Below, one piece after another: positions 15,361 through 24,069 of a stretch of 64,000 nucleotides of DNA. The stretch comes from Halorarius litoreus (GTDB taxonomy: Archaea > Halobacteriota > Halobacteria > Halobacteriales > Haloarculaceae): positions 2,480,001 through 2,544,000 of the forward strand of contig NZ_CP101454.1 in assembly GCF_024362405.1 (NCBI RefSeq), written 5' to 3'. The notes below the pieces were generated by a model. The model did no database searches, had not been told where the DNA came from, and saw nothing but the letters and a program-made list of their open reading frames with translations. The position numbers and the translations under genes are program-made. The first letter of the stretch is position 1, and every line of letters starts with the position of its first letter.

Positions 15361-16023
15361 TCAGACCCCCAGCGCGGTCTCGAACACGCTGTACCCCTGT
15401 GCGCCGCGAAGCTCGGTCAGGAACTCGCCATCACGAAACAGGTAGAAGACGGGGGTCTGGCCGATGCCCAGCTGCTCGCCGGCGTCGAGGTCGAGCTGGA
15501 CCGCGGTGTCGGCCGCACCGGTCTTCGCCGCCGTAACCACGGCCGCGGCGTCCACGCCCGTCTCGCGCCCGAGGAACTGCTCCGACAGGTCGTAGACGTT
15601 GTCGCTGTCGAACGCGCCCTGCTGGGCGTAGTAGTGGTCCTTCAGTGCCCAGAACGCCTCGGCGTCGGCGTCGTAGGTCGCTTCGAGGACGTGGGAGGCG
15701 GGGTCGCCCCACGGGTAGATGATGGGGAGCCCGCGGTAGGCGAACCGTGCCGTCCCGGTGTCGAGGAGCTTCGACTGGAGTTCGGGGTACGTGTCCCGCT
15801 CGAACCGCCGGCAGATGGTACAGGAGGGGTCCTCGAAGGCGACGATGAGCGCCTCGCCCCCACCACGAATCGGCTGGCTGTCGAGGTTCGTCGTCGCGGC
15901 GTGTTCCTCGCTGGCCGTTCCGTTTCCTGTCCCACCGCTTCCGGTTCCCCCGCTGCCCGTACAGCCCGCCAGGGTGGCGGTCCCGACCGCGGCCGCGCTC
16001 GCGAGAAACCGGCGTCTGTCCAT
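15361..16023 (-). CDS. DsbA-family thioredoxin-fold lipoprotein
   Basis: 220 residues. A Tat lipoprotein signal (MDRRRFLASAAAVGTATLAGC) gives lipidation at Cys21, then a Gly/Ser/Thr linker. The thioredoxin-like domain begins near 58 (ALIVAFEDPSCTICRRFERD) with active site CTIC at about 69-72, and the cis-Pro loop is seen in GIGQTPVFYLF near 185-195. Such proteins shuttle disulfides on the outer face of the membrane. It is the first gene of a two-gene unit with the CAAC membrane protein. Confidence 0.87.
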   Translation of the reverse strand: MDRRRFLASAAAVGTATLAGCTGSGGTGSGGTGNGTASEEHAATTNLDSQPIRGGGEALIVAFEDPSCTICRRFERDTYPELQSKLLDTGTARFAYRGLPIIYPWGDPASHVLEATYDADAEAFWALKDHYYAQQGAFDSDNVYDLSEQFLGRETGVDAAAVVTAAKTGAADTAVQLDLDAGEQLGIGQTPVFYLFRDGEFLTELRGAQGYSVFETALGV

Positions 16024-16146
16024 GCCCAGGGGAGGCGTCGGGGGCGTAAAACCGTTGTTCGGAATCTCACCAAAATCGCGCAGACGGTCGATTCGGCTCG
16101 CAGCATCGATGCTGGAATTTATCCGACAGGCCCATGCACGGCCGGT

Positions 16147-16584
16147 ATGGCGTTCACCAGACCCGACCCCAAGATGGGGACACAGGGCGACGTTCTCGGT
16201 CTTCGAATCGCCGCGTTCCTCATCGACGCGATCCTGTTTGCCGTCGTCTCTGGAGTGGTGTTCGGAGCGGCGTTCGTCGCCGTCGAGTCACCGGCGCTGC
16301 TCGCGCTGGTGTGGCTGCTCGGCGGACTCGCGTTCTTCGCGTACTTCATCTACTTCGAGGGGACGTCGGGACAGACCGTCGGCAAACGGGTGACGAGCAT
16401 CGTGGTCGTACGCGAGGACGGTCGCCCGCTCGGCTACGGCGGGGCGACCATCCGGACGCTGCTTCGCATCGTCGACGCGCTCCCGACGCTGTACCTCATC
16501 GGGCTCCTGCTCATCCTCGTCACCGACGACAACCAGCGGCTCGGTGACCTCGCGGCCGACTCCGTCGTCGTCCGCACCACGTAG
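16147..16584 (+). CDS. RDD-family membrane protein
   Basis: 145 residues. The RDD signature is clear: GLRIAAFLIDAILFAVV (Arg and Asp in helix 1), then GQTVGKRVTSIVVV, and the final DNQRLGDLAADSVVV. Three to four membrane segments. RDD proteins have varied roles, some in Na+/H+ exchange, and no specific role can be set. Start ATG 16147 gives the usual length. It ends 30 bp before the next plus-strand gene, so joint transcription is possible. Confidence 0.85.
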   Translation: MAFTRPDPKMGTQGDVLGLRIAAFLIDAILFAVVSGVVFGAAFVAVESPALLALVWLLGGLAFFAYFIYFEGTSGQTVGKRVTSIVVVREDGRPLGYGGATIRTLLRIVDALPTLYLIGLLLILVTDDNQRLGDLAADSVVVRTT

Positions 16585-16614
16585 GGTTTTGCCCCTCCCG
16601 GCCCTACGTCAGGT

Positions 16615-17301
16615 ATGTGCGGCCGATACAGCATCTTCCTCGACCCCCGCGAGGTCGCAGAGCGGTTCGACGTGGCCGTTCCCGACGATCTCGAACCCCA
16701 CTACAACGCCGCGCCGACGCAGTCGCTCCCCGTGGTCACCAACCACGCCCCCGACCGCGTCAGCCACCAGCAGTGGGGCCTGATTCCCCGGTGGGCAGAC
16801 GACGACTTCCAGGGGCTCATCAACGCCCGCGGCGAGACCGTCACGGAGAAACCCGCCTTCCGCGATGCCTACCAGCGCCGCCGCTGTCTCGTGCTCGCGG
16901 ACGGCTACTACGAGTGGCAGCAACGCGAGGGCGGCAAGCAGCCGTACCGCATCACGCTTCCCGACGGCGAGCCGTTCGCGATGGCCGGCCTGTGGGAGCG
17001 GTGGACGCCGCCGACGAAACAGACCGGGCTCTCCGATTTCGGGGACGACGCCAGCGACGACGAGGAGACGGCCATCGAGACGTTCACCGTCATCACCACC
17101 GACGCCAACGAGTTCCAGTCGCAGTACCACCACCGGATGCCCGTCGTGCTGTCCCCGGACGAGGAGCGCGCGTGGCTCGGCGACCCCTCTCCGGATATGC
17201 TCGACCCCTACGACGGGGAGATGCGTGCCTACCCGGTGTCGACCAAGGTGAATAGCCCGGTGAACGATTCCCCCGAGGTCGTCGAGGAGATAGAGGCGTA
17301 A
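16615..17301 (+). CDS. SRAP-family (YedK/HMCES) DNA abasic-site protection protein
   Basis: 228 residues. The protein starts MCGRY, so removal of Met exposes Cys2, the residue that forms a thiazolidine crosslink with abasic sites in single-stranded DNA. Other conserved residues are Asn70 in INARGE, Glu100 in GYYEW, and His172 in the HxRMPV motif. Length matches the family (about 220-230). An extra acidic stretch (DDASDDEE near 144-151) is a halophilic insertion. It acts in the cytoplasm in DNA damage tolerance. Start ATG 16615 is fixed by the need for Cys at position 2. Confidence 0.92.
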   Translation: MCGRYSIFLDPREVAERFDVAVPDDLEPHYNAAPTQSLPVVTNHAPDRVSHQQWGLIPRWADDDFQGLINARGETVTEKPAFRDAYQRRRCLVLADGYYEWQQREGGKQPYRITLPDGEPFAMAGLWERWTPPTKQTGLSDFGDDASDDEETAIETFTVITTDANEFQSQYHHRMPVVLSPDEERAWLGDPSPDMLDPYDGEMRAYPVSTKVNSPVNDSPEVVEEIEA

Positions 17302-17326
17302 GGCCGTCGCTCGCCTGCCCTCCGGG

Positions 17327-17767
17327 CTACAGGCGTTTCCGCATACAGGTGGCTGTCGTGGGACAGAGGTCGTCGAACTCGGTGGTTCGCTGGATGGCTG
17401 CGGGTGGCTCGGTTCGGTCGATTGCATCGTAGCCACGGGCGGCGAAGAACGGCGCCGCGGTCGTCGTGAGCAGGTAGAGCGTATCGACCCCGACCGCGCG
17501 GGCTTCGGCCTCTAGCGCAGCACAGAGGGCTGTGCCGAGTCCCCGACCCCGAGCCGCCGGTTCGACGACGACCGAACGGAGGAGTCCGTCGGTTCCGTAC
17601 GGCTCGATTCCGCCGACGCCGACGCGCTCACCGTCGACGTAGCCGACGTAGAACCACCCCGATGACTCACGGACGTCTCGCGACGGCAGCCCGGCGCCGT
17701 CGAGCAGTGCTTCGACGTAGGGAAGGCTGTCGTCCGCCGGCTGGAGCGTGACAGGTCCGTCGTCCAT
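17327..17767 (-). CDS. arsN2: ArsN2-like GNAT acetyltransferase
   Basis: 146 residues. The acetyl-CoA loop is VVEPAARGRGLGTALC near 66-81. The C-terminal pattern FFAARGYDAIDRTEPPAAIQ, then EFDDLCPTTATCMRK, is the ArsN2 signature. ArsN2 genes are usually found in arsenic resistance clusters. No ars genes are near here, so an arsenic role is not supported by context and it may act on another small molecule. It is convergent with the SRAP gene. Confidence 0.8.
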   Translation of the reverse strand: MDDGPVTLQPADDSLPYVEALLDGAGLPSRDVRESSGWFYVGYVDGERVGVGGIEPYGTDGLLRSVVVEPAARGRGLGTALCAALEAEARAVGVDTLYLLTTTAAPFFAARGYDAIDRTEPPAAIQRTTEFDDLCPTTATCMRKRL

Positions 17768-17916
17768 AGCTCCCGTCGTCTTCGAACGCGCAAATGGTTT
17801 CTGCTGCTCCCGACCGACCGCGACCTCTCGGCGGCCTGAACAGTTTTATCGCAAGGCGTCGACCGTCTGCTCATGCAGTCAGCGTTTCGTGACCGAGTGC
17901 TGCCTCCTCGCCTGCC

Positions 17917-19473
17917 ATGATTGGACCGTTCGGGAGCGACGACGACGACTCCGAGGTGCCGTTTCTCGAACGCGCTGCCGAGTGGGCGACGAACCTCGGC
18001 TACCGTGACCCACCGCCCGAGGTCCGCCGCGCTGCCCGCGCGCAGGTCCAGTCGACGGTCGGCGCCGCCATCTGGTCGCTCGACCTCCCCGTCGCTGACG
18101 AGATTGCGGCCACGGTCGCTGCTGACCACGGCGACGGCCCCGTCTCCTTCCTCGGGGGCGACCCCACGACCGTCCGCGGCGCGTGCTGGGGGAACGCCGC
18201 GCTCTCGATGGCGCTCGACTTCGACGACACCGTCCTCGGCGGACACACCGGCCACTCGTCGGTGTTCGTCCCGCTCGCGGTCGCCGAAGCCGAAGGCGTG
18301 AGCGGCCGTCGCACGCTGACGGCGACGATCGCTGCCAACGAGGTGAGCGCACGCATCGCCGCGGCGGCCGCCGTCGGCCCGTTCCGGGGCCAGCAGACCG
18401 CGTACATCCACGCCGTCGCCGCCGCCGTCGGGAGGGCGGTCGTCGCGGGCGACGACGCTGACACGCTGGCGAACGCACTCGCCATCGCGCTCGGCCAGCC
18501 GCCGTGGCCCCTCGAACCTGCGTTTCTGGGGAGCGACGCGAAGGTGGCGAGCGCCGCAGACCCCATCCTGACGGGACTCACCGCTGTCACTCGCGCTCGC
18601 GAGGGGGCAGTGGGCACCACCAACCTCCTCGCCGCCGACGGCGGATTCCTCGACGAGTTCGCGAGCAAGCCCCTCCCCGAGTTCCTGACGGGACTGAGTG
18701 AGCGGTGGCACACCCGCGCGCTCACCGTGAAGGCGGTGCCGGGCTGTGCGTACGTCATCGCCCCCGTCGAGGCCGCCCTGGAGGTACGGCGACAGTTCCC
18801 CGAGCGGGACGTGACGATTGGTCGAGTCACGGTCGCGGGCTCGCTGTTCTGCACCGAGGTGAACGCCCGCGCCGAGCCGTACGTGTGGGGGCCGGACTCG
18901 ACGCTCGCGGCGCTCACCTTCTCGGTGCCGTACAACGTCGCCAGCGCGCTCCTCAGGGGTGAACACACGCCGCGCCAGTTCACGCCGGCGGCACTCGGCG
19001 AGTCGCGGGTATGGAAACTCGTGCAGAACGTCTCGGTCGAACACGACCCGGCGTTCACGATGGCCGCGCTCGAATCCGAAGTGCCGCTGGGCGCGATGCT
19101 CCGCCGGGTCGGCCCCGGCGTCCTCCCGTACGCGGCCACCACTGTGGGTCCCGTGATCACGCTGCGACACCTCCCCACGCTCCTGAAATTCGTTCGGAAG
19201 CGCCCGCTCCCGGACGACCTCTCGGACGCGGACAAGCGGATGGGTGCACGGGTGACCGTGGAACTCGATTCGGGCGAGGTGTTGTCGGCGACCGTCGACC
19301 ATCCCACCGGCTTCGCGGGCCGCACCCTCGCGGAGGTTCGAGCGACGGCCCGCACGAAGCTTCGAGAAGCGCTGGAGGCACGCGGCGCCCGCGAGTCGGC
19401 CGCACGCGCCGCCGCCGAGACGGTCGGGGCGCTCGACGAGCAAGGGTCGGTGTCGCTCCGCGCGTGGCTGTGA
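17917..19473 (+). CDS. MmgE/PrpD-family protein
   Basis: 518 residues, the usual family size. The N-terminal all-alpha domain is clear (ALDFDDTVLGGHTGHSSVF near 102-120, matching the family A-x-DFDD-x-x-x-x-H-x-G motif, then KAVPGCAYVIAPVEA near 270-284), and the C-terminal lid domain follows (PLGAMLRR..., then GARVTVELDSGEVLS). Members include 2-methylcitrate dehydratase and cis-aconitate decarboxylase; substrate here is not known and no methylcitrate genes are nearby. The stop TGA at 19471-19473 overlaps the GTG start of the next gene, so the pair is coupled. Confidence 0.85.
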   Translation: MIGPFGSDDDDSEVPFLERAAEWATNLGYRDPPPEVRRAARAQVQSTVGAAIWSLDLPVADEIAATVAADHGDGPVSFLGGDPTTVRGACWGNAALSMALDFDDTVLGGHTGHSSVFVPLAVAEAEGVSGRRTLTATIAANEVSARIAAAAAVGPFRGQQTAYIHAVAAAVGRAVVAGDDADTLANALAIALGQPPWPLEPAFLGSDAKVASAADPILTGLTAVTRAREGAVGTTNLLAADGGFLDEFASKPLPEFLTGLSERWHTRALTVKAVPGCAYVIAPVEAALEVRRQFPERDVTIGRVTVAGSLFCTEVNARAEPYVWGPDSTLAALTFSVPYNVASALLRGEHTPRQFTPAALGESRVWKLVQNVSVEHDPAFTMAALESEVPLGAMLRRVGPGVLPYAATTVGPVITLRHLPTLLKFVRKRPLPDDLSDADKRMGARVTVELDSGEVLSATVDHPTGFAGRTLAEVRATARTKLREALEARGARESAARAAAETVGALDEQGSVSLRAWL

Positions 19474-20375
19474 CACCCCAGCGAATCGGCTGTGTCGTCA
19501 ACCCCGTCTCCGGAGACGGCCGTGGCGAGGCACTGCTCGCCGAGCTTCGCGGGCTGTTCCCCGACAGCGACCTCGATGCAACTGTCACGGAGCGCGCCGC
19601 CGCGGTTCCCGAGGCCGCTCGTACGCACGCCGATGCCGACCTGCTCGTCGTCGTCGGGGGCGACGGTACCCTCGGAGAGGTGGCGGGCGCGCTCGTCGAC
19701 ACCGAGGCCCCGCCGCTGTTCGTCGTGCCCGCGGGCCGGGGCAACAGCGCCTACCGACACTGCTACGGCGATGCCGACTGGCGTGACGTGGCCCGTGGCC
19801 TCCGACGAGGCGTCGACCCTCGACCGCTCGACCTCGGGGAGATACGGACGGAGCCGCCGGGCGACCGGCCGTACTTCGTGCTGGGGTTCACCGCCGGGCT
19901 GTTCCGGCGGGCGCTCGACGCGGCAGACTCGCTGCGGTTTCTGCCGGGGCCGCTGGCCTACCTGCTCGGCACCGCTCGTGCCGCCGTTTCGGACCCGCCA
20001 CTCGACGTGGCAGTCACCGTCGACGGGACAGCGCAGTACGACGGCGAGGCCAGACTCGTCGCGGTGGGGGGCGGTCGCTATCGGGGGAACGCGTTCGACC
20101 TCCTGCCGGAATCGCGGGCGGGCGATGGCCAGCTCCACGCGCTCGTCGTCGAGTCGACGTCGGCCCGGGAGTGGATTCGGCTCGCGCGGCTCGCGCGCAC
20201 CGGCGGACACGTCTACCACCCCGCGGTCCACTACTGGCAGGGTTCGTCGGTGGGGCTGCACGCGAACGATCCGCTCCCGGTCGAAGCCGACGGGAACGCG
20301 CTGGCGCCCGTTCGTGACGCTCAGTTAACTGTTCGGCCGGGGGCAGCCCGACTCGCGTACCCTGTCCACGGTTAG
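19470..20375 (+). CDS. Diacylglycerol kinase/YegS-type lipid kinase-like protein
   Basis: 301 residues with the DAGK catalytic fold. It opens with VVNPVSGDGRGE (family NP-x-x-G phosphate loop), then LLVVVGGDGTLGEVAGAL near 58-75 (the GGDGT signature) and FVVPAGRGNSAYR (family P-x-GT-x-N-D/S position). The C-terminal beta domain includes RLVAVGGGRYRGN. It probably phosphorylates a membrane lipid or polyprenol-type alcohol at the cytoplasmic face. The GTG start at 19470 is chosen because it yields the right N-terminus and makes a GTGA overlap with the MmgE/PrpD stop. Confidence 0.85.
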   Translation: MTPQRIGCVVNPVSGDGRGEALLAELRGLFPDSDLDATVTERAAAVPEAARTHADADLLVVVGGDGTLGEVAGALVDTEAPPLFVVPAGRGNSAYRHCYGDADWRDVARGLRRGVDPRPLDLGEIRTEPPGDRPYFVLGFTAGLFRRALDAADSLRFLPGPLAYLLGTARAAVSDPPLDVAVTVDGTAQYDGEARLVAVGGGRYRGNAFDLLPESRAGDGQLHALVVESTSAREWIRLARLARTGGHVYHPAVHYWQGSSVGLHANDPLPVEADGNALAPVRDAQLTVRPGAARLAYPVHG

Positions 20376-20414
20376 CGGCTGCTGTTTTCGCTGACTGAGA
20401 ACGGCCCCACCATC

Positions 20415-20420
20415 TTATAT
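20415..20420 (+). promoter_or_regulatory. TATA box of the PAS-domain gene
   Basis: TTATAT sits about 26 bases before ATG 20443, so the transcript should be leaderless or nearly so. It also supports ATG 20443 over the nearby TTG at 20431. Confidence 0.5.
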
Positions 20421-20442
20421 CAGTTGCACGTTGCGTGAAACT

Positions 20443-21261
20443 ATGGTACGGGCAGCCCCCGACCCCGAGATCGACACGGCGCGGACCGCGTACGAGGCGG
20501 CAGTCTCGACCGAGCGTGCGCGGTTCCGGGCGCTCGTCGAGCACGCGCCCTCCGTCATCGCCGAACTCGATGGCGGTGGTCGCTTCCAGTTCCTGAGCCC
20601 GAGCCTCGAGGACGTGTTCGGCTACCGCCCCGACACACTCGTTGGTGAGGTCGCGTTCGACTACATCCATCCGGCCGACCGCGAGCGCGTCGTGCGGACG
20701 TTCGAGCACGGACTCGAGGCGCCCGAGGAGCTCCTCACCGTCGAGTATCGGTTTCGCCACGCGGACGGTCACTGGCTCCAGGTGCAGTCACGGGGGCACA
20801 ACCGCCTCCACGACTCCGCAGTCGAGGGGTTCGTCGTCAACACGCGCGACGTCACGGCCGAGCGCCGGGCCCGCGCGCAGCTCCAGCAGGAGCGCGACCT
20901 GAACCGGCAACTGCTGGAGGTCGCTCCCCAGCCCATGGTCATCGTCGACGCCGACGGTGTCATCCGACGGACGAACGAGGCCGCCAGGGACGAGTTCGGC
21001 CTCGACGGCGACGAACTGGTCGGCCTCCACCACGATTCAGACGCCGTCGCGACGTACGACGCCGACGGCGACCCAATTGACCCCGCCGAGACGGTGAGCG
21101 CCCAGGTGCTCGACACCGGCGAGCGCGTCGAGGGCGTCACCCACGAGTGGGTCGGGCCGAACGACAACCGGTTCCGGCTGGTCGTGAGCGGCGCGCCGCT
21201 GGTCGCCAACGGCGAGGTGACGCACGCCGTGCTCTCGTTCGAGGCCATCGAGCCGCTGTAA
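20443..21261 (+). CDS. Protein with two PAS domains and no output domain
   Basis: 272 residues. PAS domain one spans about 22-135 (FRALVEHAPSVIAELDGGG ... GYRPDTLVG ... WLQVQSRGHN, then FVVNTRDVTAERRARAQL), a helical linker follows, and PAS domain two spans about 155-270 (LLEVAPQPMVIVDADGVI). No kinase, GAF, HTH or bacterio-opsin activator part follows, so it may be a sensor that acts by binding a partner, or a truncated member of the large haloarchaeal PAS kinase set. The stop is natural and the next gene runs opposite. Confidence 0.82.
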   Translation: MVRAAPDPEIDTARTAYEAAVSTERARFRALVEHAPSVIAELDGGGRFQFLSPSLEDVFGYRPDTLVGEVAFDYIHPADRERVVRTFEHGLEAPEELLTVEYRFRHADGHWLQVQSRGHNRLHDSAVEGFVVNTRDVTAERRARAQLQQERDLNRQLLEVAPQPMVIVDADGVIRRTNEAARDEFGLDGDELVGLHHDSDAVATYDADGDPIDPAETVSAQVLDTGERVEGVTHEWVGPNDNRFRLVVSGAPLVANGEVTHAVLSFEAIEPL

Positions 21262-21266
21262 CGACC

Positions 21267-21779
21267 CTACTCGAACAGGTCCTCGTGGCGTGCCGCGAGG
21301 TCGGTGTAGCCGCCGGACTGGTACGTCTCGAACAGCGTGTCGACGTCGACGGTCGTCTCCGAGAGCGGCGTGTAGCTCGCGGGCACCCCGCGGACGAACG
21401 ACTCGTCGGGAATCGACATCCCCTCCGGGACGACCGTTCCGGTGGCGACGACACAGCGCTCGCCGACGACGGCCTCGTCGAGCGTCGCGTTGAAACCGAC
21501 GAGCGTGTCGGCGCCCACCTCGCTGTCGTTGACGACGGCGCCGTGGCCGACCATCACCCGGTCGCCGAGCGTCGAGGCGTGGATCGAGGCGTTGTCGCCG
21601 ACGTGTGCGTGCTCGCCGACCACGACCGGGCCGACGTCGCCCCGGAGGACGACCCCCGGCCACACCGACGCACCAGCAGCGACGGTCACGTCACCGACGA
21701 GTGTCGACTCGCGGCTGACGTGGGCGTCCTCGTGGATGTCGGGCTTCGCCCCCTCGAACGCGTACTCTCGGCGGTCCAT
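21267..21779 (-). CDS. Gamma-class carbonic anhydrase family protein
   Basis: 170 residues of left-handed parallel beta helix, seen as hexapeptide repeats over residues 15-130 (VGDVTVAAGASVWPGVVLRG, GDNASIHAS, VGHGAVVNDSEVG). The zinc-site histidines appear in VGEHAHVGDNASIH and VMVGHGAVV. The R-G-D in LRGDVGPV is the family signature. It interconverts CO2 and bicarbonate or is a related transferase-like protein; the proton-shuttle loop of Methanosarcina Cam is absent, as in most CamH-type members. Confidence 0.87.
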   Translation of the reverse strand: MDRREYAFEGAKPDIHEDAHVSRESTLVGDVTVAAGASVWPGVVLRGDVGPVVVGEHAHVGDNASIHASTLGDRVMVGHGAVVNDSEVGADTLVGFNATLDEAVVGERCVVATGTVVPEGMSIPDESFVRGVPASYTPLSETTVDVDTLFETYQSGGYTDLAARHEDLFE

Positions 21780-21844
21780 AGCACACCTATGTCACCGAAA
21801 AACAAAGAACTATCTACGATGCGTCTTCGTCGGGTGTCGGCGGC

Positions 21845-22114
21845 TCAGACGCCCTCGACGGTGCTGCGGTAGCGGACGACCTCCTCGCGGGCCTGCTGGA
21901 TGTACTCGGCAGCGGCCTCGCTCACCTCCGCTTCGACCTCGTCGAGGATGTTCTCGATGCGAGCGATGCGCCCGTGGTCGGGGCCGCGCGCCCGGTCGGC
22001 GAGCGTGTGGAGCTGTTCGGCGAGGTTCCGGAGGCGCTCTGCGGCCTCGCCCTCAGTTTCGTCGGCTGCGCGCTCGGCCATGTCGCCCGCGACGTGTAAC
22101 CAGTCCTGGCTCAT
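21845..22114 (-). CDS. Small helical haloarchaeal protein
   Basis: 89 residues, all helical and charged, with no membrane segment: AERAADETEGEAAERLRNLAEQL then ARGPDHGRIARIENILDEVEAE and AAEYIQQAREEVVRYR. The PDHGRIARIE turn is a recurrent feature of a haloarchaeal family (I believe DUF7553) of unknown role. ATG 22114 begins MSQDWLH; an upstream in-frame start is less likely. It is 48 bp from the end of the stress protein gene on the same strand. Confidence 0.65.
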   Translation of the reverse strand: MSQDWLHVAGDMAERAADETEGEAAERLRNLAEQLHTLADRARGPDHGRIARIENILDEVEAEVSEAAAEYIQQAREEVVRYRSTVEGV

Positions 22115-22162
22115 GCTGTACAGATGTACACACTCCGTCAAAACAGTTCGCTCCGGGCGCGG

Positions 22163-22555
22163 TCAGACGGCGTCGACGAGGGGGACGGCGACGACCGGCA
22201 GGTCCGTCTCCAGCAGCAGGTCCTGGGCGGTCGAGCCGAACAGCATCTTCCCGGTCGGCGAGCGCTTCCGGATGCCGATGACGAGCTCGTCGATGTCGTG
22301 GTCCTCGGCGAACGCCAGCAGGTCCTCCTGTGGGCTGTTGCCGCGGATGAGCTGGTGGGTGTCGGCGCCCACACCGTCTTTGAGTATCTCGAGCGCCTCG
22401 GTGCCGGCGAGAACGTCTTTGTCGTTACTCCGGTCGCCGCCGACCAGTGAGTTGACCGCGTACACCTCGTCGCCGTCCACGACGCGCGATTCGAGGTACG
22501 CGAGCAGTTTCTCGCTCGTTTCCGCGCTGTCGGTCCCGACTAGGAACGTTGTCAT
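22163..22555 (-). CDS. Universal stress protein
   Basis: 130 residues with the USP fold: MTTFLVGTDSAETSEKLLAY at the start, the paired Asp-rich strand IDELVIGIRKRSPTGKMLFG near 94-113 (family G-x2-G-x9-G nucleotide loop), and DLPVVAVPLVDA at the end. The nucleotide loop Gly positions are largely kept, so ATP or AMP binding is likely. ATG 22555 gives the usual N-terminus. Confidence 0.85.
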   Translation of the reverse strand: MTTFLVGTDSAETSEKLLAYLESRVVDGDEVYAVNSLVGGDRSNDKDVLAGTEALEILKDGVGADTHQLIRGNSPQEDLLAFAEDHDIDELVIGIRKRSPTGKMLFGSTAQDLLLETDLPVVAVPLVDAV

Positions 22556-22659
22556 ACACCGTTCTCTCATCGGCATTACGTAAAAGTGTCTCCCCACTCA
22601 CGGTCGCGGGCTCCTGCGCCGCCCCACCGCTTTTTCAGCACCGGGGCTGTAGCCGCCGT

Positions 22660-23970
22660 ATGGACGACAAGAACTTCCTCTTCTGCTCGCTCGATGCCGC
22701 GCTCATCGGCGACATCGCGTGGCAGGTGTCGAAGGAAGGGCACGACGTCAAGTACTACATCGAAGCCGAATCGGACAACGAAATCGCCGACGGGTTCGTC
22801 CAGAAGACCGACGACTGGCGTGCCGAGGTCGACTGGGCCGACGTCATCGTCTTCGACGACATCTGGGTCGGCAGCGACCTCGGGACCGGCGAACTCGCCC
22901 AGGAGCTCCGGGCGGAAGGGAAGGCCGTCGTCGGTGGTACCCCCAACACCGACCAGCTCGAAGACGACCGTGGCTACGCGATGGACATTCTGGAGGAGCA
23001 CGGCGTCGACGTGCTCCCCCACCGGGTGTTCGACGACTTCGACGAGGGTATCCAGCACGTCCTCGACAACCCCGGTCCGTATGTCATCAAACCGCTCGGG
23101 GAGGTGCAGAACGTCAAACGCCTGCTGTACGTCGGCCGCGAGGACGACGGCAGCGACGTGGTCGACGTGCTCCGGGCGTACAAGAAGGCGTGGGGCCACC
23201 GGATGAAGGGGTTTCAGCTGCAGCGGCGCGTCTCCGGCGTCGAAATCGCGGTCTGCGGCTTCTTCAACGGCGAGGAGTTCATCGAGCCGGTGAACATCAA
23301 CTTCGAGCACAAGAAGCTCTTTCCCGGAAACATCGGCCCCTCGACCGGCGAGATGGGCACCTCGATGTTCTGGAGCGAGCGGAACCGCATCTTCAACGAG
23401 ACGCTCGGGCGACTGGAGGGGTGGCTCGCCGACGAGGGGTACGTCGGCAGCATCGACGTCAACTCCATCGTGAACAGCAGCGGCATCCATCCCCTCGAGT
23501 TCACGCCACGGTTCGGCTACCCCACCATCACCCTGCAGGAGGAAGGGCTGAACACGCCCACTGGGGAGTTCTTCTACCGGCTGGCGAACGGCGAGACCTT
23601 CGAGCCGTCGGTCCACCGGGGCTACCAGATCGGGGTCCGGGTCGTGCTCCCACCGTACCCGTTCGACGACGAGGCCATCTACCAGGAGAACTCGCGGAAC
23701 GCGGCGGTCGTCTTCGAGACGGACGACCGCACGGGTATCCACATCGAGGACGCCAAACTGGTCGACGGCCAGTGGCGTGCAGCCGGCGAGTCGGGGATGC
23801 CGCTCGTCGTCACCGGGAAGGGTGAGACGATGGCCGCCGCGCGCAGCCAGGCGTACGACCGCATCGACGACATCATCATCCCGAACATGTACTACCGCGA
23901 CGACATCGGCGAGCGGTGGATGACGGGCGATGCCGACCGGCTCCAGGCGTGGGGGTATCTGGGAGCCTGA
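22660..23970 (+). CDS. ATP-grasp protein distantly related to PurD
   Basis: 436 residues. The N-terminal preATP-grasp domain starts MDDKNFLFCSLDAALIGDIA, then a central ATP-binding part (PYVIKPLGEVQNVKRLLYVG near 144-163, a grasp Lys) and a C-terminal catalytic part with EFTPRFGYPTI near 285-295 (family N/E-x-N-x-R metal region altered to E-F-T-P-R-F). It is often labelled phosphoribosylamine-glycine ligase, but the usual PurD N-terminus (GGGGREHA) is missing, so I infer a carboxylate-amine ligase with a different substrate. No purine synthesis genes are adjacent. Confidence 0.75.
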   Translation: MDDKNFLFCSLDAALIGDIAWQVSKEGHDVKYYIEAESDNEIADGFVQKTDDWRAEVDWADVIVFDDIWVGSDLGTGELAQELRAEGKAVVGGTPNTDQLEDDRGYAMDILEEHGVDVLPHRVFDDFDEGIQHVLDNPGPYVIKPLGEVQNVKRLLYVGREDDGSDVVDVLRAYKKAWGHRMKGFQLQRRVSGVEIAVCGFFNGEEFIEPVNINFEHKKLFPGNIGPSTGEMGTSMFWSERNRIFNETLGRLEGWLADEGYVGSIDVNSIVNSSGIHPLEFTPRFGYPTITLQEEGLNTPTGEFFYRLANGETFEPSVHRGYQIGVRVVLPPYPFDDEAIYQENSRNAAVVFETDDRTGIHIEDAKLVDGQWRAAGESGMPLVVTGKGETMAAARSQAYDRIDDIIIPNMYYRDDIGERWMTGDADRLQAWGYLGA

Positions 23971-24069
23971 TGCGTCCCTGACACGCGCTGCCTTCGTGTC
24001 CTTACCCCGAGGTCGCTGAATCGCCGAGAACGGGCTTCTCGGGGGAAATTACCGGTAGTTGCCGGGAAG

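Noticed and set aside
17327..17767. Part of an arsenic resistance cluster
   Set aside because: The protein has the ArsN2 look, but no arsR, arsA, arsB or arsM gene is near, so an arsenic role is not claimed.
22660..23970. Naming this gene purD
   Set aside because: The PurD start motif and key catalytic run are missing, and there is no purine synthesis context.
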